Assembly: GCF_022682495.2 (NCBI RefSeq)
Contig: NC_071392.1
Span: forward strand, 86,692,797 to 86,756,796
Length of the DNA stretch: 64,000 nt
DNA from: Desmodus rotundus
Taxonomy: Eukaryota; Chordata; Mammalia; Chiroptera; Phyllostomidae
Direction of reading: 5' to 3'
Shown: positions 35,164 to 45,139 of the stretch, piece by piece
Layout: the number at the start of each line of letters is the position of its first letter
Numbering within the stretch: position 1 is the first letter of the stretch
The notes under the pieces: model-generated
Told to the model about the DNA's origin: nothing
The model's database searches: none
Seen by the model: the letters and a program-made list of their open reading frames with translations, nothing else
Translations under genes and position numbers: made by a program

Positions 35164-35925
35164 AGAATTTACATCTACCTTGGTCAGAATGGCCATGATT
35201 AACAAATCAACAAACAACACTGCTGGCGAGGATGCGGAGAAAGGGGAACCCTAGTGCACTGTGGGAATGCAGACTGGTGCAGCCACTGTGGAGAGCAGTA
35301 TGGAGTTTCCTCCGAAAACTAAAAATGGAACTGCCTTTTGATCAAGTGATCCCATTGCTTGGATTATACTCTAAGAATCCTGACTCACCAATTCAAAAGA
35401 ATCTATGCCCCCCAATGTTCATAGCAGGATTATTTACTAGCCAAGTGCTGGAAACAGCCTAAGTGCCCATCAGTAAATGAGCGGATCAAAAAACTGTGGT
35501 ACATTTACACAATGGAACACTATAGAGCAGAAAGAAAGAAGGAACTCCTACTTTTCATGACGGCATGGATGGAACTGGAGAGGATTATGCTAAGTGAAAT
35601 AAACCAGGCAGCGAAAGACAAATACCATATGATCTCATCTATAAGAGGAACCTAATGAACAAAACAAACTAATGAGCACAATAGAACCAGAGGCGTGGAA
35701 ACAAGGAACAGATTAACTGTAACGAGAGGGGTGGGGGGAGGGATATAAGGGAGGATAAGAGGGGAAGGGTCTAGTCAAGGAACACGTATACAGGACCCAC
35801 TGACAAGGACAACAGGGTGGGGACTGACTGTGGGAAGTGGGATGGGCAGGGCAGGGGAGAGCAATGGGGGAAAAATGGGACAACTGTAATAAAACAATAA
35901 AAAAAAAAGAATTTACATTTACCTT
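35164..35925 (+). mobile_element. Young 5'-truncated L1 with TSDs
   Basis: An 18-bp direct repeat with one mismatch flanks it (agaatttacatctacctt at 35164-35181 and agaatttacatttacctt at 35908-35925). The insert begins inside the C-terminal part of ORF2. It runs through the ORF2 stop at 35653-35655 and the G-rich 3'UTR (about 35725-35760), and ends with gacaactgtaataaaacaat and an A-tail at 35897-35908. The 3'UTR differs from that of the L1 at 1745-1999, so two L1 lineages are represented. Confidence 0.92.
35193..35655 (+). pseudogene. LINE-1 ORF2 C-terminal remnant
   Basis: This is the end of L1 ORF2, the protein with endonuclease, reverse transcriptase and a C-terminal Cys-rich segment. 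Only the C-terminal segment survives. Reading goes through three frame segments. The first covers CWRGCGE near 35221. The second, after an apparent loss of about 4 bases near 35265, gives ECRLVQPLW and PFDQVIPLLGLY. The third, after another frameshift near 35438, gives KCWKQPKCP, a TMEHYRAE stretch and an ISSIRGT end before TAA at 35653. The catalytic domains are absent, so the copy cannot code for an active enzyme. Confidence 0.85.
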
Positions 35926-37084
35926 CCTTTACCTTAGAGTTAACTGCAAGGGGAGGTCCAATTTAGCTAGAACTTTAACCTTTTCCCTCCTATTGTAATT
36001 ATCTTTCAAAATTGTGTTTAGTTTTTAGTAGAACAATTCACATAATCTTGAGGCTGATATTCCAACAGGACACAATGTTATTACGGTCATACTTATTGTT
36101 AGAATATTTAAATTCTTCCTTCTTATGCTGCTCCGAGATTCCCTAAATGTTCCTTTGCCTACCACCCCAGTCATGCTAGCCTCTCCCTAGGATCGCCGGC
36201 CCCCCAGGCCCCCCAACAAGGAAAGGCTGACTGCTGCCACATCAGGAAGCTCCAGGACCCTACTCAGCAGTAAAGGCCTTTACCCTCTTACAGGACACGT
36301 TCCCGCAGGGCCCTTTGCTGTGCTCGTATGTTCTGAATATCAGTCTGTCTTGAGTCTGCACACACCAGAGTACTAATCTTGGGGATTGTGAAGGAACAAA
36401 AAGGCAAGAAGGAAAGACAGCTCATTTTACCCTCATCTCTTTTCAAAGCTTTCTGGTGACAACCTTATCAAACAGGCTGCTACTGTTAGGTCATGGCTAC
36501 GTGGACTTCAGATGGTCAGTCATTTCTATTATTTAAGCAGGTGCTGAAAGAAAGACCTATGAAGCTAAACAACACTCCAGAGTGAACAGATGCAAGAAAG
36601 ATACCTTTCCACTTACCCCTTAGATGGGGGCGGGGGGGAGAGAAGTAAACTCCTGGGTTATATGAAGTAATGCTGGCTAGATATTTACACACACACACAG
36701 AAGTCCTGTGCGCAGCGTTTGCTCGTACGAGTTAACAATGAGTTCAACGGTGAGGTGAATGCATGATGGCTCCGCTTTCCCAAGGGTTTATTTCCAGTGT
36801 CCAAATTCTCAACATAAGGGGGAGCTGGGAATACTTGCACGGGTCCCGGGAGCCTCCATCCACGGGAAGTATTATGACGAAGTTGTCCCAGGATTCTCAC
36901 TTGATTAGAGAGCGACTGGGACCAGTATGTTAATGAAGACTTGGTGAATATAAATAGGCCGCCCTGACCCGATGCTGCCGCATTGCTTTGAATCATGAAG
37001 AATGACTCACTGTTTTAGTTACATCTTTTACCATTTTCTCCTTGTCCAGATGTATGCACCTAAAACTCAAATAATCGCGTATCT
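35926..37084. other. Unclassified sequence
   Basis: A GC-richer patch at 36175-36330, a G-run at 36627-36642 and a short (CA)n at 36687-36701. No gene or transposon recognised. Confidence 0.4.
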
Positions 37085-37180
37085 GGAAGGAGACTAGAGT
37101 CCAGTCATTCGAACTCCCTTATTTTAGAGATGGAGAAACCTAAGTCAAAGTGCTTTAAAAGTTGCATTTCCCAAAACTAG
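37085..37180 (-). mobile_element. MIR-like fragment, antisense
   Basis: agtccagtcattcgaactcc, ttattttagagatggagaaa, then agtcaaagtgctttaaaag follows the antisense MIR core. Confidence 0.5.
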
Positions 37181-37324
37181 ATCCAGTGTTGTTTCTATAG
37201 TTGCAACCTATGGTTATGTCTATGATTGCTCAGGTAAAAAGGTAACAGACTATCTGAGCAGTACCATTATATCTTACAAGGTCAGGGGCACCATTCACAC
37301 TGGTACATGGATGAGGTGGATTTC

Positions 37325-37400
37325 TAATTGATTTGTTCAAAATATCGGTTGAACACCCACTGTATGCTGGGTACTGTGATAGGCTGCGTGCACAGGCACC
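37325..37400 (-). mobile_element. L2/MIR tail, antisense
   Basis: ggttgaacacccactgtatg and ctgggtactgtgataggc are the antisense 'ttgagcacctactatgtgcc' motif. A short fragment. Confidence 0.5.
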
Positions 37401-37889
37401 TTGGTAAGTCATGTTCATAGAGTATGAACCATGTGACGAGGTGGCTGGTCAAGGTAGCGTCTCAGGTGGAACCGGAGCCCATTCCTGTGTTTAATCATGC
37501 ATCCCCACCACGGAGCTGGACGGACCATACACAGCACCTTCCCTGGCTCACTCTGGTAACGCCTGAAACTCCCGCTCTTAAAACTGTGGTTACCATCCTT
37601 GTCGTAGGGCTCTCTGGTCCCCACGGCTCTTCAGCTATTTGCACGACTTGCCGGGGGTCTGGGAACACATTGGGGAAGAAAACATAAACTCCCTGACTGC
37701 AGGGAAGAAGTTATACGAAGTGTTGCAGGGGAACAAGTCATTAAATAAACCATTATTTAATTACTGCTGCAAATATTCTAGTAGGTTCAGGGTGAAACAA
37801 GCTTTTACTGTCCTCAAAGTGACACTAGTTCTGGAAGTTGAGTGAGTCCAAAGCCAACTCTCTAACAAAAAGAGAGGAATGATAGTGTT
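37401..37889. other. Unclassified sequence
   Basis: Nothing recognised. Open frames on both strands (87 and 69 codons) have no family resemblance. Confidence 0.4.
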
Positions 37890-38050
37890 CAGACGTTCAT
37901 GTAAATTAGTTTGAATCCTCACAGCTTGGGCAAAGTAAATATCTCATCTCATAGGTGAGTAAGCAGAGGCTCAAAGTGCCTAACTAACTTGTTAATGCCA
38001 GTGCTGGGACTTGAACACAGGTCCTTCTGAAAGCTGCACGTGGGTCTTTC
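37890..38050 (-). mobile_element. MIR SINE, antisense
   Basis: tttgaatcctcacagcttgg, catctcataggtgagtaagc, agaggctcaaagtgcctaac and ggacttgaacacaggtcctt follow the antisense MIR order. Confidence 0.75.
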
Positions 38051-38714
38051 CAGGACGACCCTGCTTCTGTGGGCAGGGCCCATGCAAGGATAGGAAAACT
38101 GAAACGCTCACTCTTCAGTAGAAGGTTTCTTTTAGCTTTGAATTTCAAGATTAAGTTATTCTAAAGCTCAAGACATAGGTGTTAATTAACTGACTTTTAA
38201 GTTAGAAAAATGCTCCCTTTTTTCCGCTTCTAAAGCCCACACAGTTTGATAGGCTGAGTACAATTCTGTGGGAGTCACTGGGAAGACAACAGACAATTCC
38301 TTTAGTTCATTTCCTAATAAGAAAGCATTTTTTATGTCCCATTAAGAGCCACAACTTTATGTATTATGTTTTAAAAATAACAGTTCTTGCCCTGAACTGC
38401 ATTGTTTTCCTCCTTTCGAGCCCACCCACCTCCCTGACAGGAATCCGGTTTCTAGCCTTTGCTTTTGCACGAGTCTCAGTTGGTCCCAGCATTTCTAACT
38501 GCAAGTAAAAGTTAAAGCCTCCAGTTGGGGCGTAAACGCCTTAGTACTCAATCACATACAGAATAAGGCGTGTCTTATGATTAATAACGTCATAGCAGTT
38601 CCTAAACCACGATCGTGAGGCAACGTGGAGGAGCTATTCTCTCCAAAGCGCAGGATATTAATTCAAAGCTAACAGTCTGCATATTGACGCAGAGTTTATA
38701 GCAGTGAGTTGTCT
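38051..38714. other. Unclassified sequence
   Basis: No recognised feature. Confidence 0.4.
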
Positions 38715-39115
38715 TTCCTTTTTCACTATGGGAAAATATGCATAAGGTAAAATTTACTATTTTAATCATCTTTGCATATATAGTCAGTGACACTAAGAAA
38801 TTCACAATCTTACGCAATCGCCACCACCACCATCCATTTCTGTAACTTTTTCATAACCTCAAACTGAAACGGTAGCTATTCAAAAATCCAAAAACTTCCA
38901 GTTCCCTTCTACTAAACAAGCCCCTGGTGATCACCGTCCTATTTTCTGTCCCTGAATTTCAGTGCTGTAGGCACCTCATGTACATAGAGCCACACAAAAT
39001 TTGTCCTGCGTCTTTATTTCACTTAGCATAACATCTTCGAGGCTTGCCCATGTGGTAGCAGATGTCAGAACTTAATTCCTTTATAAAGCTGAGCAGTATT
39101 CCCCTGACCCTTGAA
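38715..39115 (-). mobile_element. L1 3' end, antisense
   Basis: The + strand shows complement landmarks of an L1 3'UTR and ORF2 end: aaggtaaaatttactatttt, cgccaccaccaccatccatt, aagcccctggtgatcacc, ttcacttagcataacatctt, then aagctgagcagtattccc. About 400 bases remain, moderately diverged. Confidence 0.75.
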
Positions 39116-39351
39116 GAACACTGGTTTGAACTGCTTGGCTCCACTTATATGTGGATAATTTTCAATAAATGCTGTAAATGTATTTTCTGTTCCTTATAAT
39201 TTTTCTTGATAAATTGTATTTTCTCTAGCTCATTTTATTGTAAGAATACAGTTATTAGATATAATAAACATACCTTACAAAATGTGTTAATCAACTGTTT
39301 ATGTTATAGGGAAGTCTTCTGGTCAATGGTAGATTATTAGTAGTTAAATTT
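39116..39351. other. AT-rich unique sequence
   Basis: Left flank of the VES insertion. It may be further LINE-derived sequence. Confidence 0.35.
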
Positions 39352-39593
39352 TGGGGGAGTCAAAATATTTGTTAAAGATTTTTAATTTATTTTTAGACAT
39401 AGGGGAAGGTGGGAGAAAGACAAGGAGAGAAACATCCATGTGTGGTTGCCTCTCAAGCACTCCCCTACTGGGGGCCTGGCCTGTAACCCGTACATGTGCC
39501 CTGACCGGGAATCGAACCCGTGACCGTTTGGTTTGCAGGCCACTGCTCAATCCACTGAGCCACACCAGCCAGGGCTGGGGGAATCAAAATTTA
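39352..39593 (-). mobile_element. VES SINE with TSDs and intact B box, antisense
   Basis: TSD pair: tgggggagtcaaaat (39352-39366) and tgggggaatcaaaat (39576-39590), one mismatch. On the minus strand the SINE starts with gccctggctggtgtggctca, which contains a good A box, and has the B box ggttcgattcc (39509-39519 on the + strand as its complement). The head is closest to consensus of the five VES copies, suggesting it is comparatively young. The first bases of its head are also present in the duplicated segment at 42359. Confidence 0.92.
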
Positions 39594-39704
39594 TGTGTAC
39601 ATTTCTGAATGCACAGGAGTCAGTGTGGTTCAGGGGTCACCTGTATCTGTCACATCTTGTTTATCTATTCATTTGCTGATGTACCTTTGGGTAGCAGTGA
39701 ATTT
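39563..39704 (+). repeat. 142-bp dispersed duplication, copy A (source)
   Basis: The segment from caccagccagggctggggg to gggtagcagtgaattt is repeated at 42359-42500 in the same orientation with one mismatch (39582 a versus 42378 g). It holds the first 13 bases of the VES head, one TSD copy and 112 bases of flanking unique DNA. Because the SINE and its TSD belong here, this is the source copy. Confidence 0.95.
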
Positions 39705-39824
39705 TGAACCATTTCACCAATTACATGAATGACTCTTTGTGAGAGGATGGGAACGATACATGAAAATATTGTGCTTGGGAAGAAAAAAGTAAAGGATTAA
39801 GGATGAATCATAATGTTTAGCTGT

Positions 39825-40130
39825 ACTGCTCAGTATAGCAGCCCCATACGGCTACTCGGCACTTGAAATGCAGCTAACCTGGAATGAAATGAGATGTAAA
39901 GGTAAAACACATACCAGATTTCAAAGACGGGGTATGAATAAAAAGAATGTAAGCTAGCTCACTAGTAATTTTATTGCATGTTGAAATGATAATATTTTGG
40001 CTATGTTGGGTTACATAACATGTATTGAAATTAATTCTACCTGTTTCTGTTTCCTTCTGCTTTTTTAATGTGGCTCCTAGAAAAGTTAAAAAGACAGGCA
40101 GGACTCACATGTTTTTATTGGGCGGCACTG
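39825..40130 (+). mobile_element. Old DNA-transposon (hAT-type) MER copy
   Basis: agcagccccatacggctact, tcggcacttgaaatgcagct, then gataatattttggctatgtt and ttaatgtggctcctagaaaa match a widespread mammalian non-autonomous element ('ggtagccactagcc ... ggctagtggctacc'). The complementary end appears at 55180, in opposite orientation. Confidence 0.55.
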
Positions 40131-41236
40131 CTACGGAGTCAGTTCTTAGGAAAGCTGTCCTCAGGTGTTCCTTACTGACTTACCTATTCTAATGTATCAC
40201 CTTCAGCTTACAAGAGACAAGGAGGCTCACCCAAAGGATTTACTCGCCGATTGGGAAGCAGCAGGCAAGGCAAGAGTGGGCAACATTCTGAAAGTCAGAA
40301 AGCCCCCTCCAGGTTTTACACTATAGGAGATTATATCCCCTTACCTTGTCATGCAGGTGCCATACGATAATATTCCTCAAGTGAAAAATGAACAGTAATT
40401 AATAGAAATGCATGAACTGCTCCCTCTCCTATTTCTCTCTTCTACTTGCATTCTCCCTCTTTGATGGGAACTTTCTGTTCACAGGGCTCACTTTCTTTAT
40501 TAGAAAATGTTTCTTATGGTCCTATTAGGGATTTGATTACAAGGTCTCAAGGTAAAAAGTATGCTGCATGTCCACTAGCTGCCTCTACTGTTTTGGTTGA
40601 TTGGCCTCTCAGAAAAATAATACTGGTCCTTAAAAGAGCAAAAGGAAGCACTTTGCGTATTCATATCCGCACCGTTGTAAGAGTCGTGGAGCCCGCTGTC
40701 TCTCCCCAGCCCACAGGGCACTCTTCCTGCCTCTAGAACAGATTTCAAGGGTAAACAAGGTCAGGCTCTGAAGCTACAGCAGTGAAAGAAATTATAAGGC
40801 ATAATTACTTAGGGAGACAGAGCATGTCACATACTTTTTTCTGTTTCAGCTATTTCAGTACAGAACCGTATTGCTCCGACGTGTTATGTTTTCCCCTCAC
40901 CAGACACTTTATCTGAATATGTTCATCTTTCCAGCTACTTAAGTTCGGACCCAAAGAACCCTTTCTGTTACCAGTGACCATGTCTGGTTTTTTTTGTTTG
41001 TTTGTTTTTACCTGAAAAATAAGTTATGATAGAAAGGTTTCACAGATATTTTAGCCATTTTTCATTTAAATACAAACTTTTCTTCACAGACATATGCAGA
41101 TTCCAGCATCGTTGCCCAGCATGCAAGACATTCAAGTGTTCACATTTGCAATTTCCTACTTACCATGGTCTGAGCGCTGGGGTTGCCCTCGTGGACGAAC
41201 AGAGGGGTAGAGATCTAGGTTATCCATTCCATTTTC
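40131..41236. other. Unclassified sequence
   Basis: No gene or clear transposon. A 96-codon open frame (40446-40736) has no recognisable family and no signal or domain. Confidence 0.4.
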
Positions 41237-41454
41237 AGAAAATTCTGTTGTGTTTTTTTTTTTAAATCCTCACCTGAGGATACATTTATTGAGAGGGGGG
41301 GAGAGAGGGGGAGAGAGAGAGAGAGAGAGAGAGAGAGATCAGAAGCCTCCTGCACACATGCCAGGACTAGGCATCGAACCAGTAAACTTTTGGTGCACAG
41401 GACAACACTCCAACCTATTGAGATACCCCGCCAGGGGAAGAAAGTTCTGTTTTG
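41237..41454 (-). mobile_element. VES SINE with TSDs and expanded GA repeat, antisense
   Basis: TSD pair: agaaaattctgttgtg (41237-41252) and agaaagttctgttttg (41439-41454), 14 of 16 identical. The SINE lies between, with a T-run (A-tail) at 41254-41264. The internal pyrimidine block has expanded to a (GA)n/(GGGA)n run at 41291-41338. The head is diverged with a weak B box. Confidence 0.88.
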
Positions 41455-41469
41455 AAAGAGTCAGTTCTA

Positions 41470-41725
41470 GGTGGGGAAGCAGAGGGGTGGGCAGCAGGAG
41501 CAGGCGAGGAGAAGGCAGGGAGGGAGCACTGTGAGTAGAAGGAGAATCGTGGGGAGAGGGGGAAGGGAGGTGGGAAGTTGTAGAAGGTAAAGCGAGAAAC
41601 CAAAGGGAAAGGAGAGACTGACAAACAGCTAGAATGTGGAGAAAAAGAGAAGGGAAGAGAAAGGAAAGGGCAAAGGAGAGACCAGAGGGGAGAAAAATAA
41701 AGGAAAAGGGAGGGGAAGTGCTGTA
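41470..41725 (+). repeat. Purine-rich low-complexity tract
   Basis: About 250 bases of almost pure G+A on the + strand (gggaagg, gagaagg, aaaggaaagg motifs) with few pyrimidines. It starts just after a VES SINE and could have grown from its GA block or be an independent tract. Confidence 0.75.
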
Positions 41726-42149
41726 GAGTCGGGCTTCCTGCGATTTAGTCCTGTTTTCTAAAGCTCAGGGTTTATTTGAAAAAAGGAATCCCAAGGTGAA
41801 ATGATAACAATATCACACAGGCATTTAATCTTTCAGTGTTGCTGCTGAAATAATTTATAGGCTTTTCCCATCATCAAAGGGTTAACCCTCGCTCCTTGTT
41901 TTTGATCTGTGCCACAGCTACAAATTGCCTCCCATCACTGAGAACCTGAATAATGTCGCATTTTCGTTTCTTTTGTACTTTAATTACAAAAGCTTAAAGC
42001 TCTCCCTTCCTGTCTTCCACAGGGCAGGGGGCGGGGGAAGAAAAACTGTCAAGAAGTCCAACATCAGTTGTTTTACGGTGATCTATTCTCATCCTTAGAA
42101 TTTTTCAAGAAGTCCCAGATCTGTAACTGACAAGCGGTCATTTTGCAAA
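41726..42149. other. Unique sequence, possible conserved non-coding DNA
   Basis: No repeat recognised. It contains gggttaaccc at 41880-41889 and tttaattacaaaag near 41980. Such motifs occur in developmental enhancers but also by chance. No coding frame. Confidence 0.35.
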
Positions 42150-42645
42150 CACCCTAGTCGGGAGGCGCTCGGTGGCTGTCACCACTGCTGAGATTGCTTT
42201 CAGTCCCACCGTGACCTGGACGTGAGCGTGAGAGGGACACCGACCACCACTCTGTCACTGCCGCTGGGGGCCACTGCCGCTCTGTCGCCAGCAAGCCCGC
42301 AGGTTCCTTCACTAAGCACAGGCCATGGCCCTGCAAAGGCTCCCTGAGTAGCTCCCAGCACCAGCCAGGGCTGGGGGAGTCAAAATTTATGTGTACATTT
42401 CTGAATGCACAGGAGTCAGTGTGGTTCAGGGGTCACCTGTATCTGTCACATCTTGTTTATCTATTCATTTGCTGATGTACCTTTGGGTAGCAGTGAATTT
42501 GGCGCCCTCACTGCCGCTGGGAGCCCCTCCCAGCTCCGAAGTGTTGCTCAGCCTCAATTCCTGTGACCCTCCTTCAGACTGCAGGGACCCACCACAGGAC
42601 CCACCCCAGGGCCACTGCCTCTATCTTTTCACTTTTCCTTCCTCC
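42150..42645. other. GC-rich block holding duplicate copy B
   Basis: It is markedly GC-rich and CpG-containing compared with its flanks. The motif cactgccgct occurs three times (42256, 42272, 42509). The 142-bp copy B splits the block at 42359-42500. The block could be an LTR or a small CpG-rich unique region; I cannot classify it. Confidence 0.4.
42359..42500 (+). repeat. 142-bp dispersed duplication, copy B
   Basis: Identical to 39563-39704 except at one base. It has no A-tail and no TSD, and only the first 13 bases of the VES head come with it, so it did not arrive by ordinary SINE retrotransposition. At the variable base it keeps the g also found in the left TSD at 39352-39366, so the change happened in copy A. 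Confidence 0.95.
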
Positions 42646-43004
42646 AGTAAAACAAAACCAAACCCAGCATTTCCTCGTAGACATTTCTCCCTCAATAGAA
42701 CTTAATGGCTAATCAGCGAGTGCTTGATTTCTTAAGAAGCCGAGTTTCAGACCCTAGCAAACACAAGAGAGCCTCCTTCCCTTTTTCTCATTGGTCAAGA
42801 GGGATTAATGTTTAGGAACGAAATACTCCGTAACTTCCCGAGTAAGGAAGCAAACTTTTCCTTACTCCAGGTGAATCTAAAGCAGAGGAATTAATTACAA
42901 AGCAAAATAATGATTTAATAGGGTATCCTTCTATATTTTTTTGCTAAATGAAAAAAATATTTTATATAAGCTCTATTATTTAATGCTAAAAATCCTGCAA
43001 TGGT
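42646..43004. other. Unclassified AT-rich sequence
   Basis: Nothing recognised. Confidence 0.4.
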
Positions 43005-43200
43005 ATTCCATTTATTTATTTATTTGATTTACTTGGTGAAAGACTGAGGTCAGAGAGGCTGAATAGCTTGATCACACCAAGAGTAAATCACAGTGTCTGG
43101 ATTCCATCTCTGATCGGCCCTCAGAGACTACAGACTGTACAACAGCACCCACCAGGATGTACTTAGGCAGGTGAAATCCAGGCAAACTCCATGCATCTGC
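43005..43200 (-). mobile_element. MIR SINE, antisense
   Basis: After a (TTTA)n run at 43011-43024 come aagactgaggtcagagaggc, tgaatagcttgatcacacc and gtgtctggattccatctctg, the antisense MIR core. Confidence 0.6.
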
Positions 43201-43764
43201 AAGCCTAGTGTTTTAAAGAACAACGTTAAAACAATCGGGAATCACAGGCATGTAAGTTAGAGGTCTAGATAAACTTAGAAACTTATGAAACATCGAAGCC
43301 ATTTCTTCTTATACATCTTTTAGAAACTGTTCTGTTTTAAAAATGAACTTTAATCTATTTGAAGATAAAATAACAGATAAAAACCCAAATGTTCAAAAAA
43401 GGGTCATGGGTTATGTGAAATAAACATCTCAAATAATAAAAAATATATATAGTGCAATAACAAGTGCCTGAGAAAAATAAGTAGAATTTGAAATAAACAG
43501 GCAAAATAATAAGGGGAAAATATGAAGAAAACAGATTTCATGTAATCAGGTCTATGAAAATTGAATGTTTGAGATATCTTAGTAGAGAGTCTAATATATA
43601 TATAAATATATATATATGAAAAAATCAAACTATGAGCTTTAATTGTAGTAAAATTACTTTTATTTCCCATAAGGAAAAAAGACATTCTGGGTTTTTGGGG
43701 GGTAGGCACCTAGACGCTTTTCCTGGAAGCTATTTATTAGGGTGACCTGACAAAAAATCGTCGT
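43201..43764. other. AT-rich unclassified sequence with (TA)n
   Basis: A (TA)n-type run lies at 43592-43618. No gene or transposon recognised. Confidence 0.4.
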
Positions 43765-44029
43765 AGAATGAAACAGTTGCCCTGGCCAGGGTGGCTCAGT
43801 TGGTTGGAGCACCATCTCATAACCCAAAAGGTGGCGGTTCAATTCCCAGTCAGGGCACATACCTAGAATTCTGGTTCAGTCCCAGTCTGGCCACTTACGA
43901 CAGACAACCAATAGGTGTTCTTCTCTCAAATCGATGTTTCTCTCTCCCTCTCTGCCTTCCTTGCTCTCAAAAAGAAATGAAAAAATACCCTCAGGTGGGG
44001 ATTTAAAAGAAGAAAAAGAAAGAACTGTT
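43765..44029 (+). mobile_element. VES SINE, sense, with both pol III boxes
   Basis: The element starts at about 43779 with gccctggccagggtggctca. Its A box is tggctcagttgg (43792-43803) and its B box ggttcaattcc (43836-43846), both tRNA-like internal RNA polymerase III promoter boxes. The middle has tcaaatcgatgtttctctct, and the tail is A-rich. A possible imperfect TSD is agaatgaaacagtt (43765-43778) and agaaagaactgtt (44017-44029). An extra ggttcagtcccagtc copy of the B-box area follows at about 43881. Confidence 0.88.
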
Positions 44030-44079
44030 AAGACACTGCCATACATTCAACACCGCAGCATCACAAATTTTCCTGAAAT

Positions 44080-44330
44080 AGAGTTTGATGTCTCTGCCAG
44101 TCCCCTTCCTGACTCCCTCTGCACCGGTGATTCTGTAAGTCACTGAATTAAGCCCTTGCCCCTTGTGGCACTTAACACAGGTGTAGATTCATGTTTACTT
44201 GTGTAACTGTTTAACTGATAACTTCTTCCTCACTATATGGTAAGTCCCAAAGTGGCAAAGATTCTACTTGGTTTTGTTCCCAACTGGAGTTCCTGCGCCT
44301 TCCACAGTCCTGGCACTTTGAGTAAGTAGA
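44080..44330 (+). mobile_element. L2 LINE fragment
   Basis: Diverged L2 in + orientation: cactatatggtaagtccca, gtggcaaagattctacttgg, tccacagtcctggcactttg and agtaagtagaac. Confidence 0.55.
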
Positions 44331-44384
44331 ACATGAAGTTAAAAACCAGGTTTCTGATCTAGTTACAAGCAGCCGTTACAATGG

Positions 44385-45060
44385 TCAGAACAAAAAAAAT
44401 CCAATAATAACCAGTGTTGATGGGGATGCGGAGAAACTGAAACCCTCAGACTCTGCTGGTAGAAATGTGAATGGAAAAGTCACTTTGGAAAGTCTGGAAG
44501 TTCTTCATACAATCAAAGAGATGTATCATATGACTCAGCAACACTCCTAGGTATATAGCCAAGAGAAATAACAGCATATATCCACACAAAACCTGTATAT
44601 AAATGTTAATCACAGCTTTATCGTAATAGCCAAAAGGTTGGCACAACCCCAGTGTCCACAAATGGATTAATGCGTAAGTAAAATGTGGCATATGCATGCA
44701 ATGAAATGCTACTCAGCCACGAGGAGAGAAGGAAGTGCTGACACCTGCTATAATTTGGATGAACTGTAAAGAAATGATGGTAAGTGCAAGAAGGCAGACA
44801 GAAAAGTCCACATGTCCCCTGATCCCATTCATTTGAAAGTCCAGACCGGGAAATCGATAGACACGGAGAGCAGATTAATTAATGCTCAGGGTTTGGGGCT
44901 TGGAAGGGGTGACAGCTAAAGCGTATGGGGTTTTTTTGAGGTGGTTAAACTGTATGAGGATTGCACATACCCATAAATATGCTAAAAACCACCGAATTGC
45001 ACAGTTTAAATGAGGAAATTATACAGTATATGCATTATATGTCAATAAATCTGTTCAAAT
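44385..45060 (+). mobile_element. Old L1 fragment, ORF2 end plus 3'UTR
   Basis: Landmarks in order: gttgatggggatgcggagaa, actttggaaagtctggaagt, gactcagcaacactcctagg, aatagccaaaaggttggcac, aaatgctactcagccacgag, gggtttggggcttggaaggg, accaccgaattgcacagttt and tatatgtcaataaatctgtt. This is an older family than the two TSD-flanked copies. Stops and indels are frequent. Confidence 0.82.
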
Positions 45061-45139
45061 GAGACAGCTGGGTTTTGCGTCCTCTCCCTGGCGCTCAGTT
45101 TTGATGTGACATACAGTAAGATGGTCCAATGTCAAGAAC

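Noticed and set aside
43792..43846. tRNA gene suggested by A and B boxes
   Set aside because: The boxes belong to a VES SINE. The cloverleaf stems are not kept and the sequence goes on into SINE body and tail.
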